Below, in pieces: positions 43,217 to 51,404 of a stretch of DNA of 64,000 bases. Every line of letters starts with the position of its first letter. Position 1 is the stretch's first letter. Below the pieces are notes generated by a model that saw nothing but the letters and a program-made list of their open reading frames with translations, searched no databases and was not told the origin of the DNA. Both the position numbers and the translations under genes were made by a program. Origin of the DNA: Armatimonadota bacterium (GTDB lineage: Bacteria > Armatimonadota > UBA10988); contig JACRKZ010000057.1 in NCBI GenBank assembly GCA_016235455.1, positions 1 to 64,000 on the forward strand. Direction: 5' to 3'.

Positions 43217-43627
43217 TCAGCCCAGCGGCTCCTCGGGTGTGGGCAGCGCGGCATCCTGGGCCAGCGCGTCGTCGAGTTCGGACTCCACGAGCTTGACCTG
43301 GTCGGAGATAAAGGCCGCGGTGTCGGGGTCGCCCTGACGGCGGGTGGCGTAGGCTTCGCGCCACAGGTCCACTGCCCGGCGCAGACAGCGGATGCGGTCG
43401 GCCGGGGAGACGGCCTCATCGGCGGCGACCTGGGCCTTCTGCGCGGCCATGCGCAGTCGCACGTGGCGCAGGGCGAGTTCGTGCTCGTCGGCCAGATCCT
43501 GCGTCTCACGCCTCGTCTTGAGGTAGCGTTTGGCGCCGCTGACGACCAGGGCGATGGAGATGGCCAGCGACAGCAGCATGACCACCAGCACCGACATCCA
43601 CCAGCTCGGACGGTCAGACGACAGCAT
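43217..43627 (-). CDS. Small membrane-anchored hypothetical protein
   Basis: 136 residues, not recognised. One membrane helix (about 10-30) is followed by a charged helical region (about 35-125) that looks able to form a coiled coil (RETQDLADEHELALRHVRLRM, AVDLWREAYATRR). Its start overlaps the shikimate kinase stop by 14 bp on the same strand, so it is translationally coupled to it. No link to shikimate metabolism is evident. Confidence 0.6.
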   Translation of the reverse strand: MLSSDRPSWWMSVLVVMLLSLAISIALVVSGAKRYLKTRRETQDLADEHELALRHVRLRMAAQKAQVAADEAVSPADRIRCLRRAVDLWREAYATRRQGDPDTAAFISDQVKLVESELDDALAQDAALPTPEEPLG

Positions 43628-44174
43628 CGGACTCTCCCGCGACGATCAGTTGGACAACCTGCGCCGGCGTGCGTTGGTCGACCACGACCACCTGGTCGGC
43701 CGCGGCCCGGTAGTAGGGCGTGCGCTCGGCCAGCAGTTCCTCGACGCGCCGCTGAACCGCGGCCGGCGTGCGTTCGGCCACATGGTCGTCGATCATCGGC
43801 CGGCCAGGGCCATCGGCGACAATGCGCCGCGCGGCCTCCTCGGCGCCGAGTGCCAACCAGACAATGCGCCCGCCGGCGCGTAGCGCGGCCACATTGGCCG
43901 GATCGCGCGCCACGCCACCGCCGCACGAGATGACCAGGCCTGTCTGGCCCGCAGCCTGCGCCACCGCGGCTTGCTCGCGGGCGCGGAAGCCCGTCTCGCC
44001 TTCCGCGGCGAAGATGTCGGGGATCGACCGGCCGGCCTGGTCGACGATGATCTGGTCGGTATCCACCAGCCGATAGCCCAGTCGCGCGGCCAGCAATTGC
44101 CCGACAGTGCTCTTGCCGGCGGCCATGAAGCCCACCAGCGCCACGTTGTCTCGGTCCGCCAAGCCTGCCTCCAT
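43614..44174 (-). CDS. aroK: Shikimate kinase
   Basis: 186 residues. Phosphorylates shikimate with ATP in aromatic amino-acid synthesis. Walker A GFMAAGKST at 15-23; shikimate-binding DTD in YRLVDTDQIIV; ISCGGGVARDPAN; lid Arg region RTPYYRAAADQVV. ATG 44174 was chosen because AAGGAGCG precedes it on the minus strand and length fits; the frame is open further upstream, but that is shadow of the opposite gene. Confidence 0.94.
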   Translation of the reverse strand: MEAGLADRDNVALVGFMAAGKSTVGQLLAARLGYRLVDTDQIIVDQAGRSIPDIFAAEGETGFRAREQAAVAQAAGQTGLVISCGGGVARDPANVAALRAGGRIVWLALGAEEAARRIVADGPGRPMIDDHVAERTPAAVQRRVEELLAERTPYYRAAADQVVVVDQRTPAQVVQLIVAGESDAVV

Positions 44175-44209
44175 CCGCGCTCCTTGGCCGTGCCGGTCGC
44201 TTGACCTGC

Positions 44210-44238
44210 TTGCCTTTCTGCCCCGCGCGCGGTAGGAT
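44210..44238 (+). promoter_or_regulatory. Probable promoter of the lipid gene cluster
   Basis: TTGCCT (44210-44215), 17-bp spacer, TAGGAT (44233-44238). Predicted start near 44245, about 90 nt before GTG 44337. Confidence 0.45.
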
Positions 44239-44336
44239 TCCGGAACCATACATCCCGCGCTAACGCTCGCCTGATCTGGGCACACTACTGTTATGCGACG
44301 GTGGGTCGTGGACACCAGAGTAGGTTGGGAGTCTCC

Positions 44337-46187
44337 GTGCGTCGACGCAACATGGCAGAGAAGATGGCCGGCACGACCAAGCCCGGTCCGCGTCGTGGCG
44401 AACCTCGGCCCGGCGCGGCGTCGGGCGCGTTGGCCCGCGCCATCAAGTTCCCCCTGTCCGGCCTCATCGGCCTGCCGCAGTTGGCCGCGCTGTATGCTGG
44501 CGCCGACGGCGACTCGGCGCTCGAAGTTGCCGAGAACACGCTCAACCGCCTCGAGTTCCTGGTGGCCGTCGATCCCGCCGAACTGGCGCAGATTCCCACC
44601 GAGGGGCCGGTGGTGGCCGTCGCCAACCATCCGCTGGGCGGGCCCGAGGGCTTGGCGCTGGCCATTCTGCTGGGCCGAGCCAGACCCGACGTCAAACTGT
44701 TCGGTAATTTCCTCCTGTCGGGCTTCACGCGGCTGCGCGACCTGTTCATCTTCGTTAACCCGTTCGATACGCCCAAGGCGCGGCATGAGAACGTGCGCGG
44801 CATGAAGGACGCGTTGCGCTGGCTGCGTGACGGGCATCTGCTGGGCGTCTTCCCCAGCGGCGAGGTGAGCCACCTCGATGTTCGCCAGCGGCACATCACC
44901 GATCCGGACTGGTCGTCCAACGTCGCCGGACTGGCCCGTCGCACCGGTGCCGTGGTGGTGCCGGTCTACTTCTCGGGGGCCAATGGCGCGGTCTTCCAGA
45001 TGGCCGGCCTGCTGCACCCGCGGCTGCGCACGGCGCTGCTGGCGCGCGAGATGATGGCCAAGCGCGACCGCGTCTGCGACGTGCATATCGGCGCGCCGCT
45101 GCGCCCCGAGATGCTGGCCAGCTTCGCCAGCGACGAAGAGGCCATCGAGTACCTGCGGCTGCGCACCTATGCGCTCGCCGGGCGGGAGTCGCGCCGCCGC
45201 CGGCGCAAGAAGCAGCACCGGCGCGCGCGGGCACTCCAGGCGCTGCAGCCGGTGGCGCCGCCCATGGCGCCGGAGAAGCTGGCGCAGGACGTGGCCGCCT
45301 TCCCGCCCGAGGCGCTGCTCAGTTCGTCGCGCGAACTATCGGTCTACTGCGTCGGCGCTCAGCACATGCCGCACCTGATGACCGAGCTCGGCCGGCTGCG
45401 CGAGGTCACGTTCCGCGGGGTGGGCGAGGGCACCGGCGAGCCGCTCGACCTCGACCCGTTCGACAAGACCTATCGCCATCTGCTGCTCTGGAATCCGTCG
45501 TGCAACCTGCTGGTGGGTGGCTACCGGTTGGGTCTGACCGACGAACTACTGGCCCGATCGGGCAAGCGCGGGCTGTATGTCTCCACGCTGTTCGACCTGT
45601 CCGACGAGTTCCTCGAGCGGATGGGCCCGGCGGTGGAGCTCGGTCGCTCGTGGGTGCGGCCCGAGTGCCAGAAGCAGGTGGCGCCGATGGTCATGCTGTG
45701 GCAGGGCGTCGGCCACTTCGTGGCGCATGAACTGCGCTACCGCCGCATGTTCGGACCGGTGAGCGTGTCCAACTCGTATCGCCCGGCCAGCCGCGCGCTG
45801 ATGATGAGCTTCCTGTCGCGGCCGCCCTACCTGTCGGACCTGGCGGCGCTGGCCAGGCCGCGCACGCCGTTCGACCCCAAGCGCTGGCTGTCGCCCGATG
45901 TGCGCAGCCGATTGGACTACCTGCGCACGGTGGAGGATCTCAACCACGTCGTGGCCGACATCGAGCCCGACGGCAAAGGCATCCCGCCGCTGCTGCGCCA
46001 GTACCTTAAGATGGGCGCCAAGGTCATCGGGTTCAATCTCGATCCCGAGTTCGGCAACTGCCTCGACGGCCTGTGCGTGTTTGACGCGGCGCAGGTCGAT
46101 CGGCGAGCCGTGCGGCGCTATGTGTCCGAGGAGGAAGTGGACCGCTTCAAAGACGTCCACGGCACTGCGGAGGCACCCACGCAATAG
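44337..46187 (+). CDS. OlsF-like fusion: PlsC acyltransferase plus GNAT/OlsB-type N-acyltransferase
   Basis: 616 residues with two acyltransferase halves. The N-terminal half (about 30-290) is PlsC-like: acyltransferase block NHPLGGPEG (His98, Glu104), then VFPSGEVSHLD and VVPVYFSGANGAVF. The C-terminal half (about 325-600) is the hemolysin/OlsB GNAT type: YRHLLLWNPSCNLLVGGYRL, LYVSTLFDLSDEFLERMGPAVELGRSWVRPE, PVSVSNSYRPASRALM. In the bifunctional ornithine-lipid synthase OlsF the OlsB-like part acylates ornithine and the OlsA/PlsC-like part adds the second acyl chain. That is the predicted role here. GTG 44337 has GGGAG 5 bp upstream. A PmtA-like gene follows 13 bp later. Confidence 0.82.
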   Translation: MRRRNMAEKMAGTTKPGPRRGEPRPGAASGALARAIKFPLSGLIGLPQLAALYAGADGDSALEVAENTLNRLEFLVAVDPAELAQIPTEGPVVAVANHPLGGPEGLALAILLGRARPDVKLFGNFLLSGFTRLRDLFIFVNPFDTPKARHENVRGMKDALRWLRDGHLLGVFPSGEVSHLDVRQRHITDPDWSSNVAGLARRTGAVVVPVYFSGANGAVFQMAGLLHPRLRTALLAREMMAKRDRVCDVHIGAPLRPEMLASFASDEEAIEYLRLRTYALAGRESRRRRRKKQHRRARALQALQPVAPPMAPEKLAQDVAAFPPEALLSSSRELSVYCVGAQHMPHLMTELGRLREVTFRGVGEGTGEPLDLDPFDKTYRHLLLWNPSCNLLVGGYRLGLTDELLARSGKRGLYVSTLFDLSDEFLERMGPAVELGRSWVRPECQKQVAPMVMLWQGVGHFVAHELRYRRMFGPVSVSNSYRPASRALMMSFLSRPPYLSDLAALARPRTPFDPKRWLSPDVRSRLDYLRTVEDLNHVVADIEPDGKGIPPLLRQYLKMGAKVIGFNLDPEFGNCLDGLCVFDAAQVDRRAVRRYVSEEEVDRFKDVHGTAEAPTQ

Positions 46188-46200
46188 AAGGAGACCGTTG

Positions 46201-46800
46201 ATGCCCCAAGTGCCCGGTGGCCCGTTCCTGTTCCTGCGCAAGTTCCTCCAGCACGGTACCCGCGTGGCCTCGGTGCGCGAGTCGAGCCGCGCCCTGGCCG
46301 GCGAGGTGTGCCGCTTCGTGACGCCCGACCAGCCACAGGTCATTCTCGAACTCGGCGCCGGCACGGGCGCCGTCACCGCCGCCGCCCAGAGCAAGCTGCA
46401 CCCCGACAGCCGCCTGATTGCCGTCGAGTTGGACTCCGACTTCGCCGCCATCCTGGCCCAACGCTGCCCGCGGGCCGAGGTGGTCTGCGGCGACGTGGCC
46501 GAGCTGGACAAGCGCCTGCCCGACCTGGGCATCGACCGCTTTGACCTGGTGCTCTCGGGCCTGCCCACGCCGAGCCTGCCCAAGGCGGTCAACCGCGCCG
46601 TGTTCGAGACCATCGAACGCGTCGCCGCCGACGCCTGCTTCAGCCAGCTCACGCTCATGCCGTGGTACTTCTGGAAGCTCTACCGAGGGCTGTATGAACA
46701 GGTGGATTTCAACCTCGTGCTGGCCAGTCTGCCGCCGGGCGGGGTCTATCATGGCCGCCGCCTGCGCGCTGATTGGCGCGACCACGTGCCCGGCAAGTAG
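46201..46800 (+). CDS. PmtA-like SAM-dependent methyltransferase (lipid N-methyltransferase)
   Basis: 199 residues. Class I SAM methyltransferase: VILELGAGTGAVTAA (motif I), LIAVELDSDFAAIL (acidic end of beta-2), VVCGDVAEL, and the PmtA-like DLVLSGLPTPSLPKAVNRAVFE in place of NPPY. The N-terminus FLRKFLQHGTRVASVRESSRALA is typical of the phosphatidylethanolamine N-methyltransferase/OlsG group. AAGGAG lies before ATG. Directly after an OlsF-like gene, it may methylate ornithine lipid or phosphatidylethanolamine. An rRNA adenine methyltransferase is less likely. Confidence 0.78.
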   Translation: MPQVPGGPFLFLRKFLQHGTRVASVRESSRALAGEVCRFVTPDQPQVILELGAGTGAVTAAAQSKLHPDSRLIAVELDSDFAAILAQRCPRAEVVCGDVAELDKRLPDLGIDRFDLVLSGLPTPSLPKAVNRAVFETIERVAADACFSQLTLMPWYFWKLYRGLYEQVDFNLVLASLPPGGVYHGRRLRADWRDHVPGK

Positions 46801-46810
46801 GGGCGCCGCC

Positions 46811-48736
46811 GTGGAGCCGTTCGTCAACAGCGTCGGCCTGAAGCTGGTGCCCATCGCCGCCGGCAGCTTCATCATGGGTGCCGAGCGCGGCGAGTTCGAC
46901 GAGCGGCCCATCCACGACGTGACCTTGACCCGGCCGTTCTACCTGGCGGCCACGCCGGTCACCAACGCGCAGTATGAGCTGTTCGACCCCGAGCACCGGC
47001 GTTACCGCGGCCGGCACGGGTTGGCGCGCGATGACGACGAGGCGGTGCTGTTCGTCTCCTGGCGGGATGCCACAGCCTATTGCCGCTGGCTCTCGGAGCG
47101 TGAAGGCAAACCCTATCGCCTGCCCACCGAGGCCGAGTGGGAGTATGCCTGTCGCGCGGAGACCACCACTCGCTACTGGACCGGCCCTGACCTGCCCGCC
47201 GAGTACCGTCGCGCCCAGGAGTTCGACTGGTTCCCGCGACCGGTGTCGCTGCATGTCGGCGAGACGCCGGCCAACCCGTGGGGCTTGCACGACGTCCACG
47301 GCCTGGTCGAAGAGTGGTGTCTCGACGGCTACGGTCCCTATGAGCCCGGCCCGGCCACCGACCCGGTCGGCCGCGACTCGGAGATGCGCGTGACGCGCGG
47401 CGGTAGCCACAACAGCGAGCTCGAGTTCCTGCGCTCGGCTAATCGCGGCGGCGCGCTGCCCGACGACCGCAGCTGGCTGATCGGCTTCCGCGTGGCGCAG
47501 GCCGACAGCCCGACCACGCAGCCGCTGCCAGCGGCGCCTGTGGGGCGCTGGGGGCAGGAGGTCAGGCAGGAGACGGTAGTCTGGCCCGAACCCAGCGACC
47601 GGCCGCTGTGGCAGGCGCCCAGGAGCTTTGTGCACATCGCGCCCGACGCCGACGGTCCGCTCTATGCCAGGCACAACCATTGTCCGGCGATCACCTGGTG
47701 CCCCAACGGCGACCTGCTGGCCGCCTGGTTCTCGTGCCGCACCGAGCGCGGCCGCGAGATGACCATCGCCGCCAGTCGTCTGCGCTGGGGCGCGAGCGAG
47801 TGGGACGCGGCCGACGAGTTCTTCAAGGCGCCGGACCGCAACATGACCGGCACCGCGCTGTGGCATGACGGGGCTGGCCGCATCCTGCATTTCAACGGCA
47901 TCGAGGCCGGCCACGGCTGGGCCACGCTGGCGCTGGCACTCCGCACCAGCGCCGACAACGGCGCCACGTGGCAGACGCGGTACATCGACGCCGAGCATCA
48001 GCCGCACAATCAGGTCATCGCCAACCTCGTACGGACCCGCGCCGGTCGGCTCATTCTGGCTTGCGACGCGGTCTACGGCGGCAATGGCGGCACGGCCATC
48101 CACCTCTCGGATGACGACGGCGCCACCTGGCGCGACCCCAGCCACGGCAAGCCGCCGCCCAAGTTCGTCGCTGGCGGCAAGGGCGCCTGGATCGCGGGCA
48201 TCCATGGCGCGCTGGTGGAGTTGGCCGACGGCAGCTACCTGGCCTATGGGCGTGGCGACAGCATTGACGGTCATATGCCGCTCAGCCGCTCGACGGATGG
48301 CGGCGAGACCTGGACCTACGAGGCCAGCGACTGGCCCGCCATCTCCGGCGGCCAACGGCTGGTGCTGCGGCGGCTGAACGAGGGCCCGTTGTTGTTCTGC
48401 TCGTTCACCGATGCCAGCGGCGTCAAGGAGCCGCGTGGTCTGGCGGTGGTCGACGCGGCCGGTTGCGAACGCAGAGTCTACGGCCTGTTCGCCGCGCTGT
48501 CGTTCGACGACGGCAAGACCTGGCCGGTGGTCAAGGGCCTGACACCCGGTGCCGGCAGCGGACCGCTCAATGGCGGTGCCTGGACCGGCGAGTTCCAGCC
48601 CGATGCCACGCACGCCGAGCCGCGCGGCTACCTGGCCTGTACGCAGACCCCGGACGGCGCGATCAACCTCGTGTCGAGTGCGCTGCACTACCGCTTCAAC
48701 CTGGCCTGGCTGCGGCAGCCCATGGCAGCGCAGTAG
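46811..48736 (+). CDS. SUMF1-domain protein fused to a sialidase-like beta-propeller
   Basis: 641 residues. Residues about 5-230 form a SUMF1/FGE-sulfatase domain (MGAERGEFDERPIHDVTL, YRLPTEAEWEYACRAE, NPWGLHDVHGLVEEWC, RGGSHNSELEFLRSANRG, GFRVA). The redox Cys pair of true formylglycine-generating enzyme is absent from the RGGS region, so sulfatase activation is unlikely. Residues about 265-641 are a BNR/sialidase propeller with four Asp boxes: SADNGATW (380), SDDDGATW (433), STDGGETW (494), SFDDGKTW (564). No signal peptide is apparent. GTG 46811 has GGGG just before it, 10 bp after the methyltransferase stop. It may bind or hydrolyse a glycan. Confidence 0.85.
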   Translation: MEPFVNSVGLKLVPIAAGSFIMGAERGEFDERPIHDVTLTRPFYLAATPVTNAQYELFDPEHRRYRGRHGLARDDDEAVLFVSWRDATAYCRWLSEREGKPYRLPTEAEWEYACRAETTTRYWTGPDLPAEYRRAQEFDWFPRPVSLHVGETPANPWGLHDVHGLVEEWCLDGYGPYEPGPATDPVGRDSEMRVTRGGSHNSELEFLRSANRGGALPDDRSWLIGFRVAQADSPTTQPLPAAPVGRWGQEVRQETVVWPEPSDRPLWQAPRSFVHIAPDADGPLYARHNHCPAITWCPNGDLLAAWFSCRTERGREMTIAASRLRWGASEWDAADEFFKAPDRNMTGTALWHDGAGRILHFNGIEAGHGWATLALALRTSADNGATWQTRYIDAEHQPHNQVIANLVRTRAGRLILACDAVYGGNGGTAIHLSDDDGATWRDPSHGKPPPKFVAGGKGAWIAGIHGALVELADGSYLAYGRGDSIDGHMPLSRSTDGGETWTYEASDWPAISGGQRLVLRRLNEGPLLFCSFTDASGVKEPRGLAVVDAAGCERRVYGLFAALSFDDGKTWPVVKGLTPGAGSGPLNGGAWTGEFQPDATHAEPRGYLACTQTPDGAINLVSSALHYRFNLAWLRQPMAAQ

Positions 48737-48783
48737 GCTCGGGAAGGTCCTTTCGCGGCAGATCCACAGACTGCGAGTCTTGT

Positions 48784-48810
48784 CATCTACGCAATCTGCG
48801 TGATCTATGG
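48784..48810 (+). repeat. Dispersed palindromic repeat, copy B (one good arm)
   Basis: 27 nt at 48784-48810 match the right arm of copy A (36076-36102) at 22 of 27 positions, sharing GCAATCTGCGT. A degenerate partner arm lies at about 48758-48776. It sits between converging genes. Confidence 0.65.
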
Positions 48811-48821
48811 ACCCCAAGACG

Positions 48822-49478
48822 CTACTCGACGGCGTCGACATCCGCCGGCTGGAAGCGGCTCGGCGCAATGAGCAGGGCCATCGGCGTGCCGGCCGGCACG
48901 CGCACGGTGTGGCGGTCGAAGGGCTCGGGCGTGCTGATGGCGACGGGCTCGCCGTCGACCGGGTCGAACCAGTGGATGGACTGGCCTGAGGCCACCGCCA
49001 CCTGCACATCGCCACCCTCGGCACTGAAGGCCGCGATCAGTTCGCCCGCCTGAGCCAGACGCCACTCGCCCTGGTCGGGCAGCGGCTGCCAGGGTAGTTC
49101 GGCATCGGCCACGGCCAGCAGCATGGCCAGCGGTAGCACCACGTCGAACTCGCCCAGCACGAAGCGCTCTCCGGCCAATGCGGCGACGAAGGCGTCGGCA
49201 CTGGTGGTCGCGGTGACATGGCGGTCGGAGCTGCCCACCAGGTGCGGCGCGTCGCTCAGCAGGGCGGGCGGCACGACGGCCACCAAGCCCGCCCGGCGCG
49301 CGGCATCGGCGGCAGCCTCGTGGTCGCAGACAATGCCGGTGAGACCAAGCGCGGCCCAGTCGCGCGCCATGGCCCGCACCTTGGCCGTGGGCACGTCTGC
49401 CGGCCACTGAGCGGCCACGAGCACCACCGGGCGTTCGCCTTGCTGGGGCAGACCCTCGACCATGCGAATCGGCGTCAT
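48822..49478 (-). CDS. Hypothetical protein, last gene of a three-gene operon
   Basis: 218 residues, not recognised. No signal peptide or membrane helix. The first half resembles a small alpha/beta domain (PVVLVAAQWPADVP, LTGIVCDHEAAADAARRAGLVAVVPPALL). The C-terminal 60 residues are beta-rich and look like the closing domain of a glycoside hydrolase or a cupin-like sandwich (DRHTVRVPAGTPMALLIAPS). Its ATG follows the stop of the TPM gene directly (TAGATG), with GGAGGG upstream inside that gene. It probably acts with the two preceding genes. Confidence 0.6.
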   Translation of the reverse strand: MTPIRMVEGLPQQGERPVVLVAAQWPADVPTAKVRAMARDWAALGLTGIVCDHEAAADAARRAGLVAVVPPALLSDAPHLVGSSDRHVTATTSADAFVAALAGERFVLGEFDVVLPLAMLLAVADAELPWQPLPDQGEWRLAQAGELIAAFSAEGGDVQVAVASGQSIHWFDPVDGEPVAISTPEPFDRHTVRVPAGTPMALLIAPSRFQPADVDAVE

Positions 49479-50330
49479 CTAGAACCCTCCACGTCGCTGG
49501 GGCCGCAAGGAGCAGCCGAAGCCTCCACAGCGTACCACGACACCGCGGATAGCTCGGCTGACCACGGGCTCGGCGCGGGCAATCCACACCGGCACCAGCG
49601 CCATCGGGGCGCTGATGACCAACAGCAGGGGCTCGAAGCGGAGAGTCAAGTAGAGTCCGCCGTAGAGCATCAGCAGTGGCACCAGGTAGGCCAGTGCCGT
49701 GCGGCCGCCCGCGCGCGCGCCGAGGATGAGCAAGAAGAGCAACGTGGGTAGGCCGACCCACCATCCCGGATGCCGCCACAGTGGCGGCGCGGGCGGTGGC
49801 GGCAGTCGGGTGACCTTGACGGCCAAGGCCCGGGGCTCGGGCAACGCGGCCTGCAACTGGGCCGCCAGAAAGACGAGCGCCTCGGCCACCGCCAGTCTGG
49901 CGTTGTTGACGTGCGGCGATAGCGCCGGCTTGACGCGCTGGTCGAGCAGTTGCGTTCGCACCGCGTCGGGCAGGCTTTCAGTCAGGCTGGGGCTCAGGGC
50001 CAGGTCGGCGGCGCGGGTTTCGAAGGTGATCTGCAGCACCGCCGCCTGGGCATCGCGGGCGGCACCGGCCCACTGCTTCAGCAGCGTGTCGGCGGTGCGC
50101 GGGCTGCCGGCCTTGGGCTCGACGACGACCAGCAGCTTGGCCGACCGCTCCCGACTGAGCTGCTCGCAGGCGGCCGTCAGCTTCTTGGCCTGCTCGGCGG
50201 GCAGCAGTTGGCCTGGGTCGACCAGTCCGCCCGCGGCGGGCAAGTCCAACGGCGCATCGGCGGCCTGGGCGGGGGTCAGCGCCAGCATCACCGTCGCGAG
50301 GAGCCCGATCCAGCAACGTCGGCCGCTCAT
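49479..50330 (-). CDS. TPM-domain membrane protein
   Basis: 283 residues. Signal peptide (about 1-23), an extracytoplasmic TPM domain (about 30-165: GLVDPGQLLPAEQAKKLTAA, SAKLLVVVEPKAG, DLALSPSLTESLPDAVRTQLL), then a Pro-rich linker and two or three membrane helices (about 190-250). The tail is Gly/Arg/Cys-rich. TPM proteins occur in photosystem repair and as membrane factors (YgcG-like) of unclear function in bacteria. The start overlaps the nucleotidyltransferase-like gene by 4 bp. Confidence 0.75.
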   Translation of the reverse strand: MSGRRCWIGLLATVMLALTPAQAADAPLDLPAAGGLVDPGQLLPAEQAKKLTAACEQLSRERSAKLLVVVEPKAGSPRTADTLLKQWAGAARDAQAAVLQITFETRAADLALSPSLTESLPDAVRTQLLDQRVKPALSPHVNNARLAVAEALVFLAAQLQAALPEPRALAVKVTRLPPPPAPPLWRHPGWWVGLPTLLFLLILGARAGGRTALAYLVPLLMLYGGLYLTLRFEPLLLVISAPMALVPVWIARAEPVVSRAIRGVVVRCGGFGCSLRPQRRGGF

Positions 50331-51313
50331 TGCGGTGCCTCGTCGCCAGCCTCGGCCGCAGCCTCCGGCTCGGCTGCGGGGGCCGCCTCCGGTTCTGGGG
50401 CTGGCTCGGACGTTGGCTCGGGCGTGGGCGCCGATTCCGGTTCCGGCGTTGGCTCCGGCGCGGGGGCCGGCTCCGGCGTTGCTTCTGGCTCTGGGTCGCC
50501 TTGCGGCGTGGGCGCCGGCTCGGCGGGCGGCTCTTCCTTCGCCTTGCCCTTGGTGCGGCGCGACTTGGGTTTGGCGGGCTCGGCCGGCGGGGCCATCAAG
50601 GCGGCTGTCCGGGCCAGCGCGGCCTGCATCACGGCCATGAGCAGCGCCAGCCGGGCTTCGGCCTGGGCCGCGGTGAGGCGGGCCTGGCCGCGAGCCAGAT
50701 CGAGGATTTGGGTCAGGTCGTCGGGTGCGATGCCCAAGGGCTCCGGCCAGGACTCGGGCCGCGCCGACGGCGGGAGGCCCGCCAGCCGGGTCAGGCCGCG
50801 CAGTGTGTGCAGCAGGCTGGCCGCGTGCCCCACGAGCAGCCCGGGCAGGCGCTTGGGCTGGGCCGCGGCGGCCAGGCCGTCGGCGCGCAGTTGGGCGAGC
50901 TTGTCGCGCAGTTCCAGGCGCACTTGCGTGGCGATGGCCGGCCGCTCGGCGCTGCCTTCGGCCAGGATGTCGCGACCGGCGATGAGCAGGTGGGCATCCT
51001 TGATGTCGAGCAGAGTCAGCGGTGTGACGGCCAGCAGATCGGGCACTTCCTCCTCGCCGATGACCGCCAGCGTGACCGGCGGTTTGACCACCGCGGCCAC
51101 GGCGCGCAGGTCGCCCGCCTCGACGTGGTCGAGCACGGCCAGGATGTTGAGATCGGACACGCCCGGCCGGTAGCCGCCGCGCAGCGCGCTGCCATAAGCG
51201 TAGACGGAAACCAGGCGCCAGCCCAGCGCACGGCCGAGCGCGGCGGCCAGCCGGCCGGCTGGCTCGGCCAAACCTGGCGGAAGACTGCCCACAGTGTCCT
51301 CTGCTTGCGACAT
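50327..51313 (-). CDS. Nucleotidyltransferase-like protein with Glu/Pro-rich tail, probably inactive
   Basis: 328 residues. The N-terminal region contains a MNT-type pol-beta motif, VYAYGSALRGGYRPGVSDLNILAVLD. The expected G-S...D-x-D has Asn at the second acidic position (SDLN), which suggests lost transfer activity. A helical middle part (about 110-240) resembles the substrate domain of MNT or aminoglycoside nucleotidyltransferases. The last 85 residues are Pro/Glu/Ala repeats. It is the first gene of a minus-strand operon with a near-consensus promoter at 51341-51369 and AAGGAG before ATG. Confidence 0.7.
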   Translation of the reverse strand: MSQAEDTVGSLPPGLAEPAGRLAAALGRALGWRLVSVYAYGSALRGGYRPGVSDLNILAVLDHVEAGDLRAVAAVVKPPVTLAVIGEEEVPDLLAVTPLTLLDIKDAHLLIAGRDILAEGSAERPAIATQVRLELRDKLAQLRADGLAAAAQPKRLPGLLVGHAASLLHTLRGLTRLAGLPPSARPESWPEPLGIAPDDLTQILDLARGQARLTAAQAEARLALLMAVMQAALARTAALMAPPAEPAKPKSRRTKGKAKEEPPAEPAPTPQGDPEPEATPEPAPAPEPTPEPESAPTPEPTSEPAPEPEAAPAAEPEAAAEAGDEAPQ

Positions 51314-51340
51314 GACGGCTCCTTGGTGCAGGTGGGGCGC

Positions 51341-51369
51341 ATCCTATCGGAACGCGAGGGCGCGGTCAA
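51341..51369 (-). promoter_or_regulatory. Promoter of the nucleotidyltransferase-TPM operon
   Basis: Minus strand: TTGACC (51364-51369), 17-bp spacer, TAGGAT (51341-51346). Predicted start near 51334. Its -35 lies 1 bp from the -35 of the divergent queF promoter. Confidence 0.78.
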
Positions 51370-51370
51370 G

Positions 51371-51398
51371 TTGACAGGCACCGACACGCCACTAGAAT
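51371..51398 (+). promoter_or_regulatory. Promoter of queF, predicting a leaderless mRNA
   Basis: TTGACA (51371-51376), 16-bp spacer, TAGAAT (51393-51398). The predicted transcription start falls at or beside 51405, the A of the queF ATG. No Shine-Dalgarno sequence is present. Confidence 0.75.
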
Positions 51399-51404
51399 CG
51401 TGCC

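Noticed and set aside
46811..47510. Formylglycine-generating enzyme
   Set aside because: The SUMF1 domain lacks the redox cysteine pair in the RGGS region, so the label would mislead.
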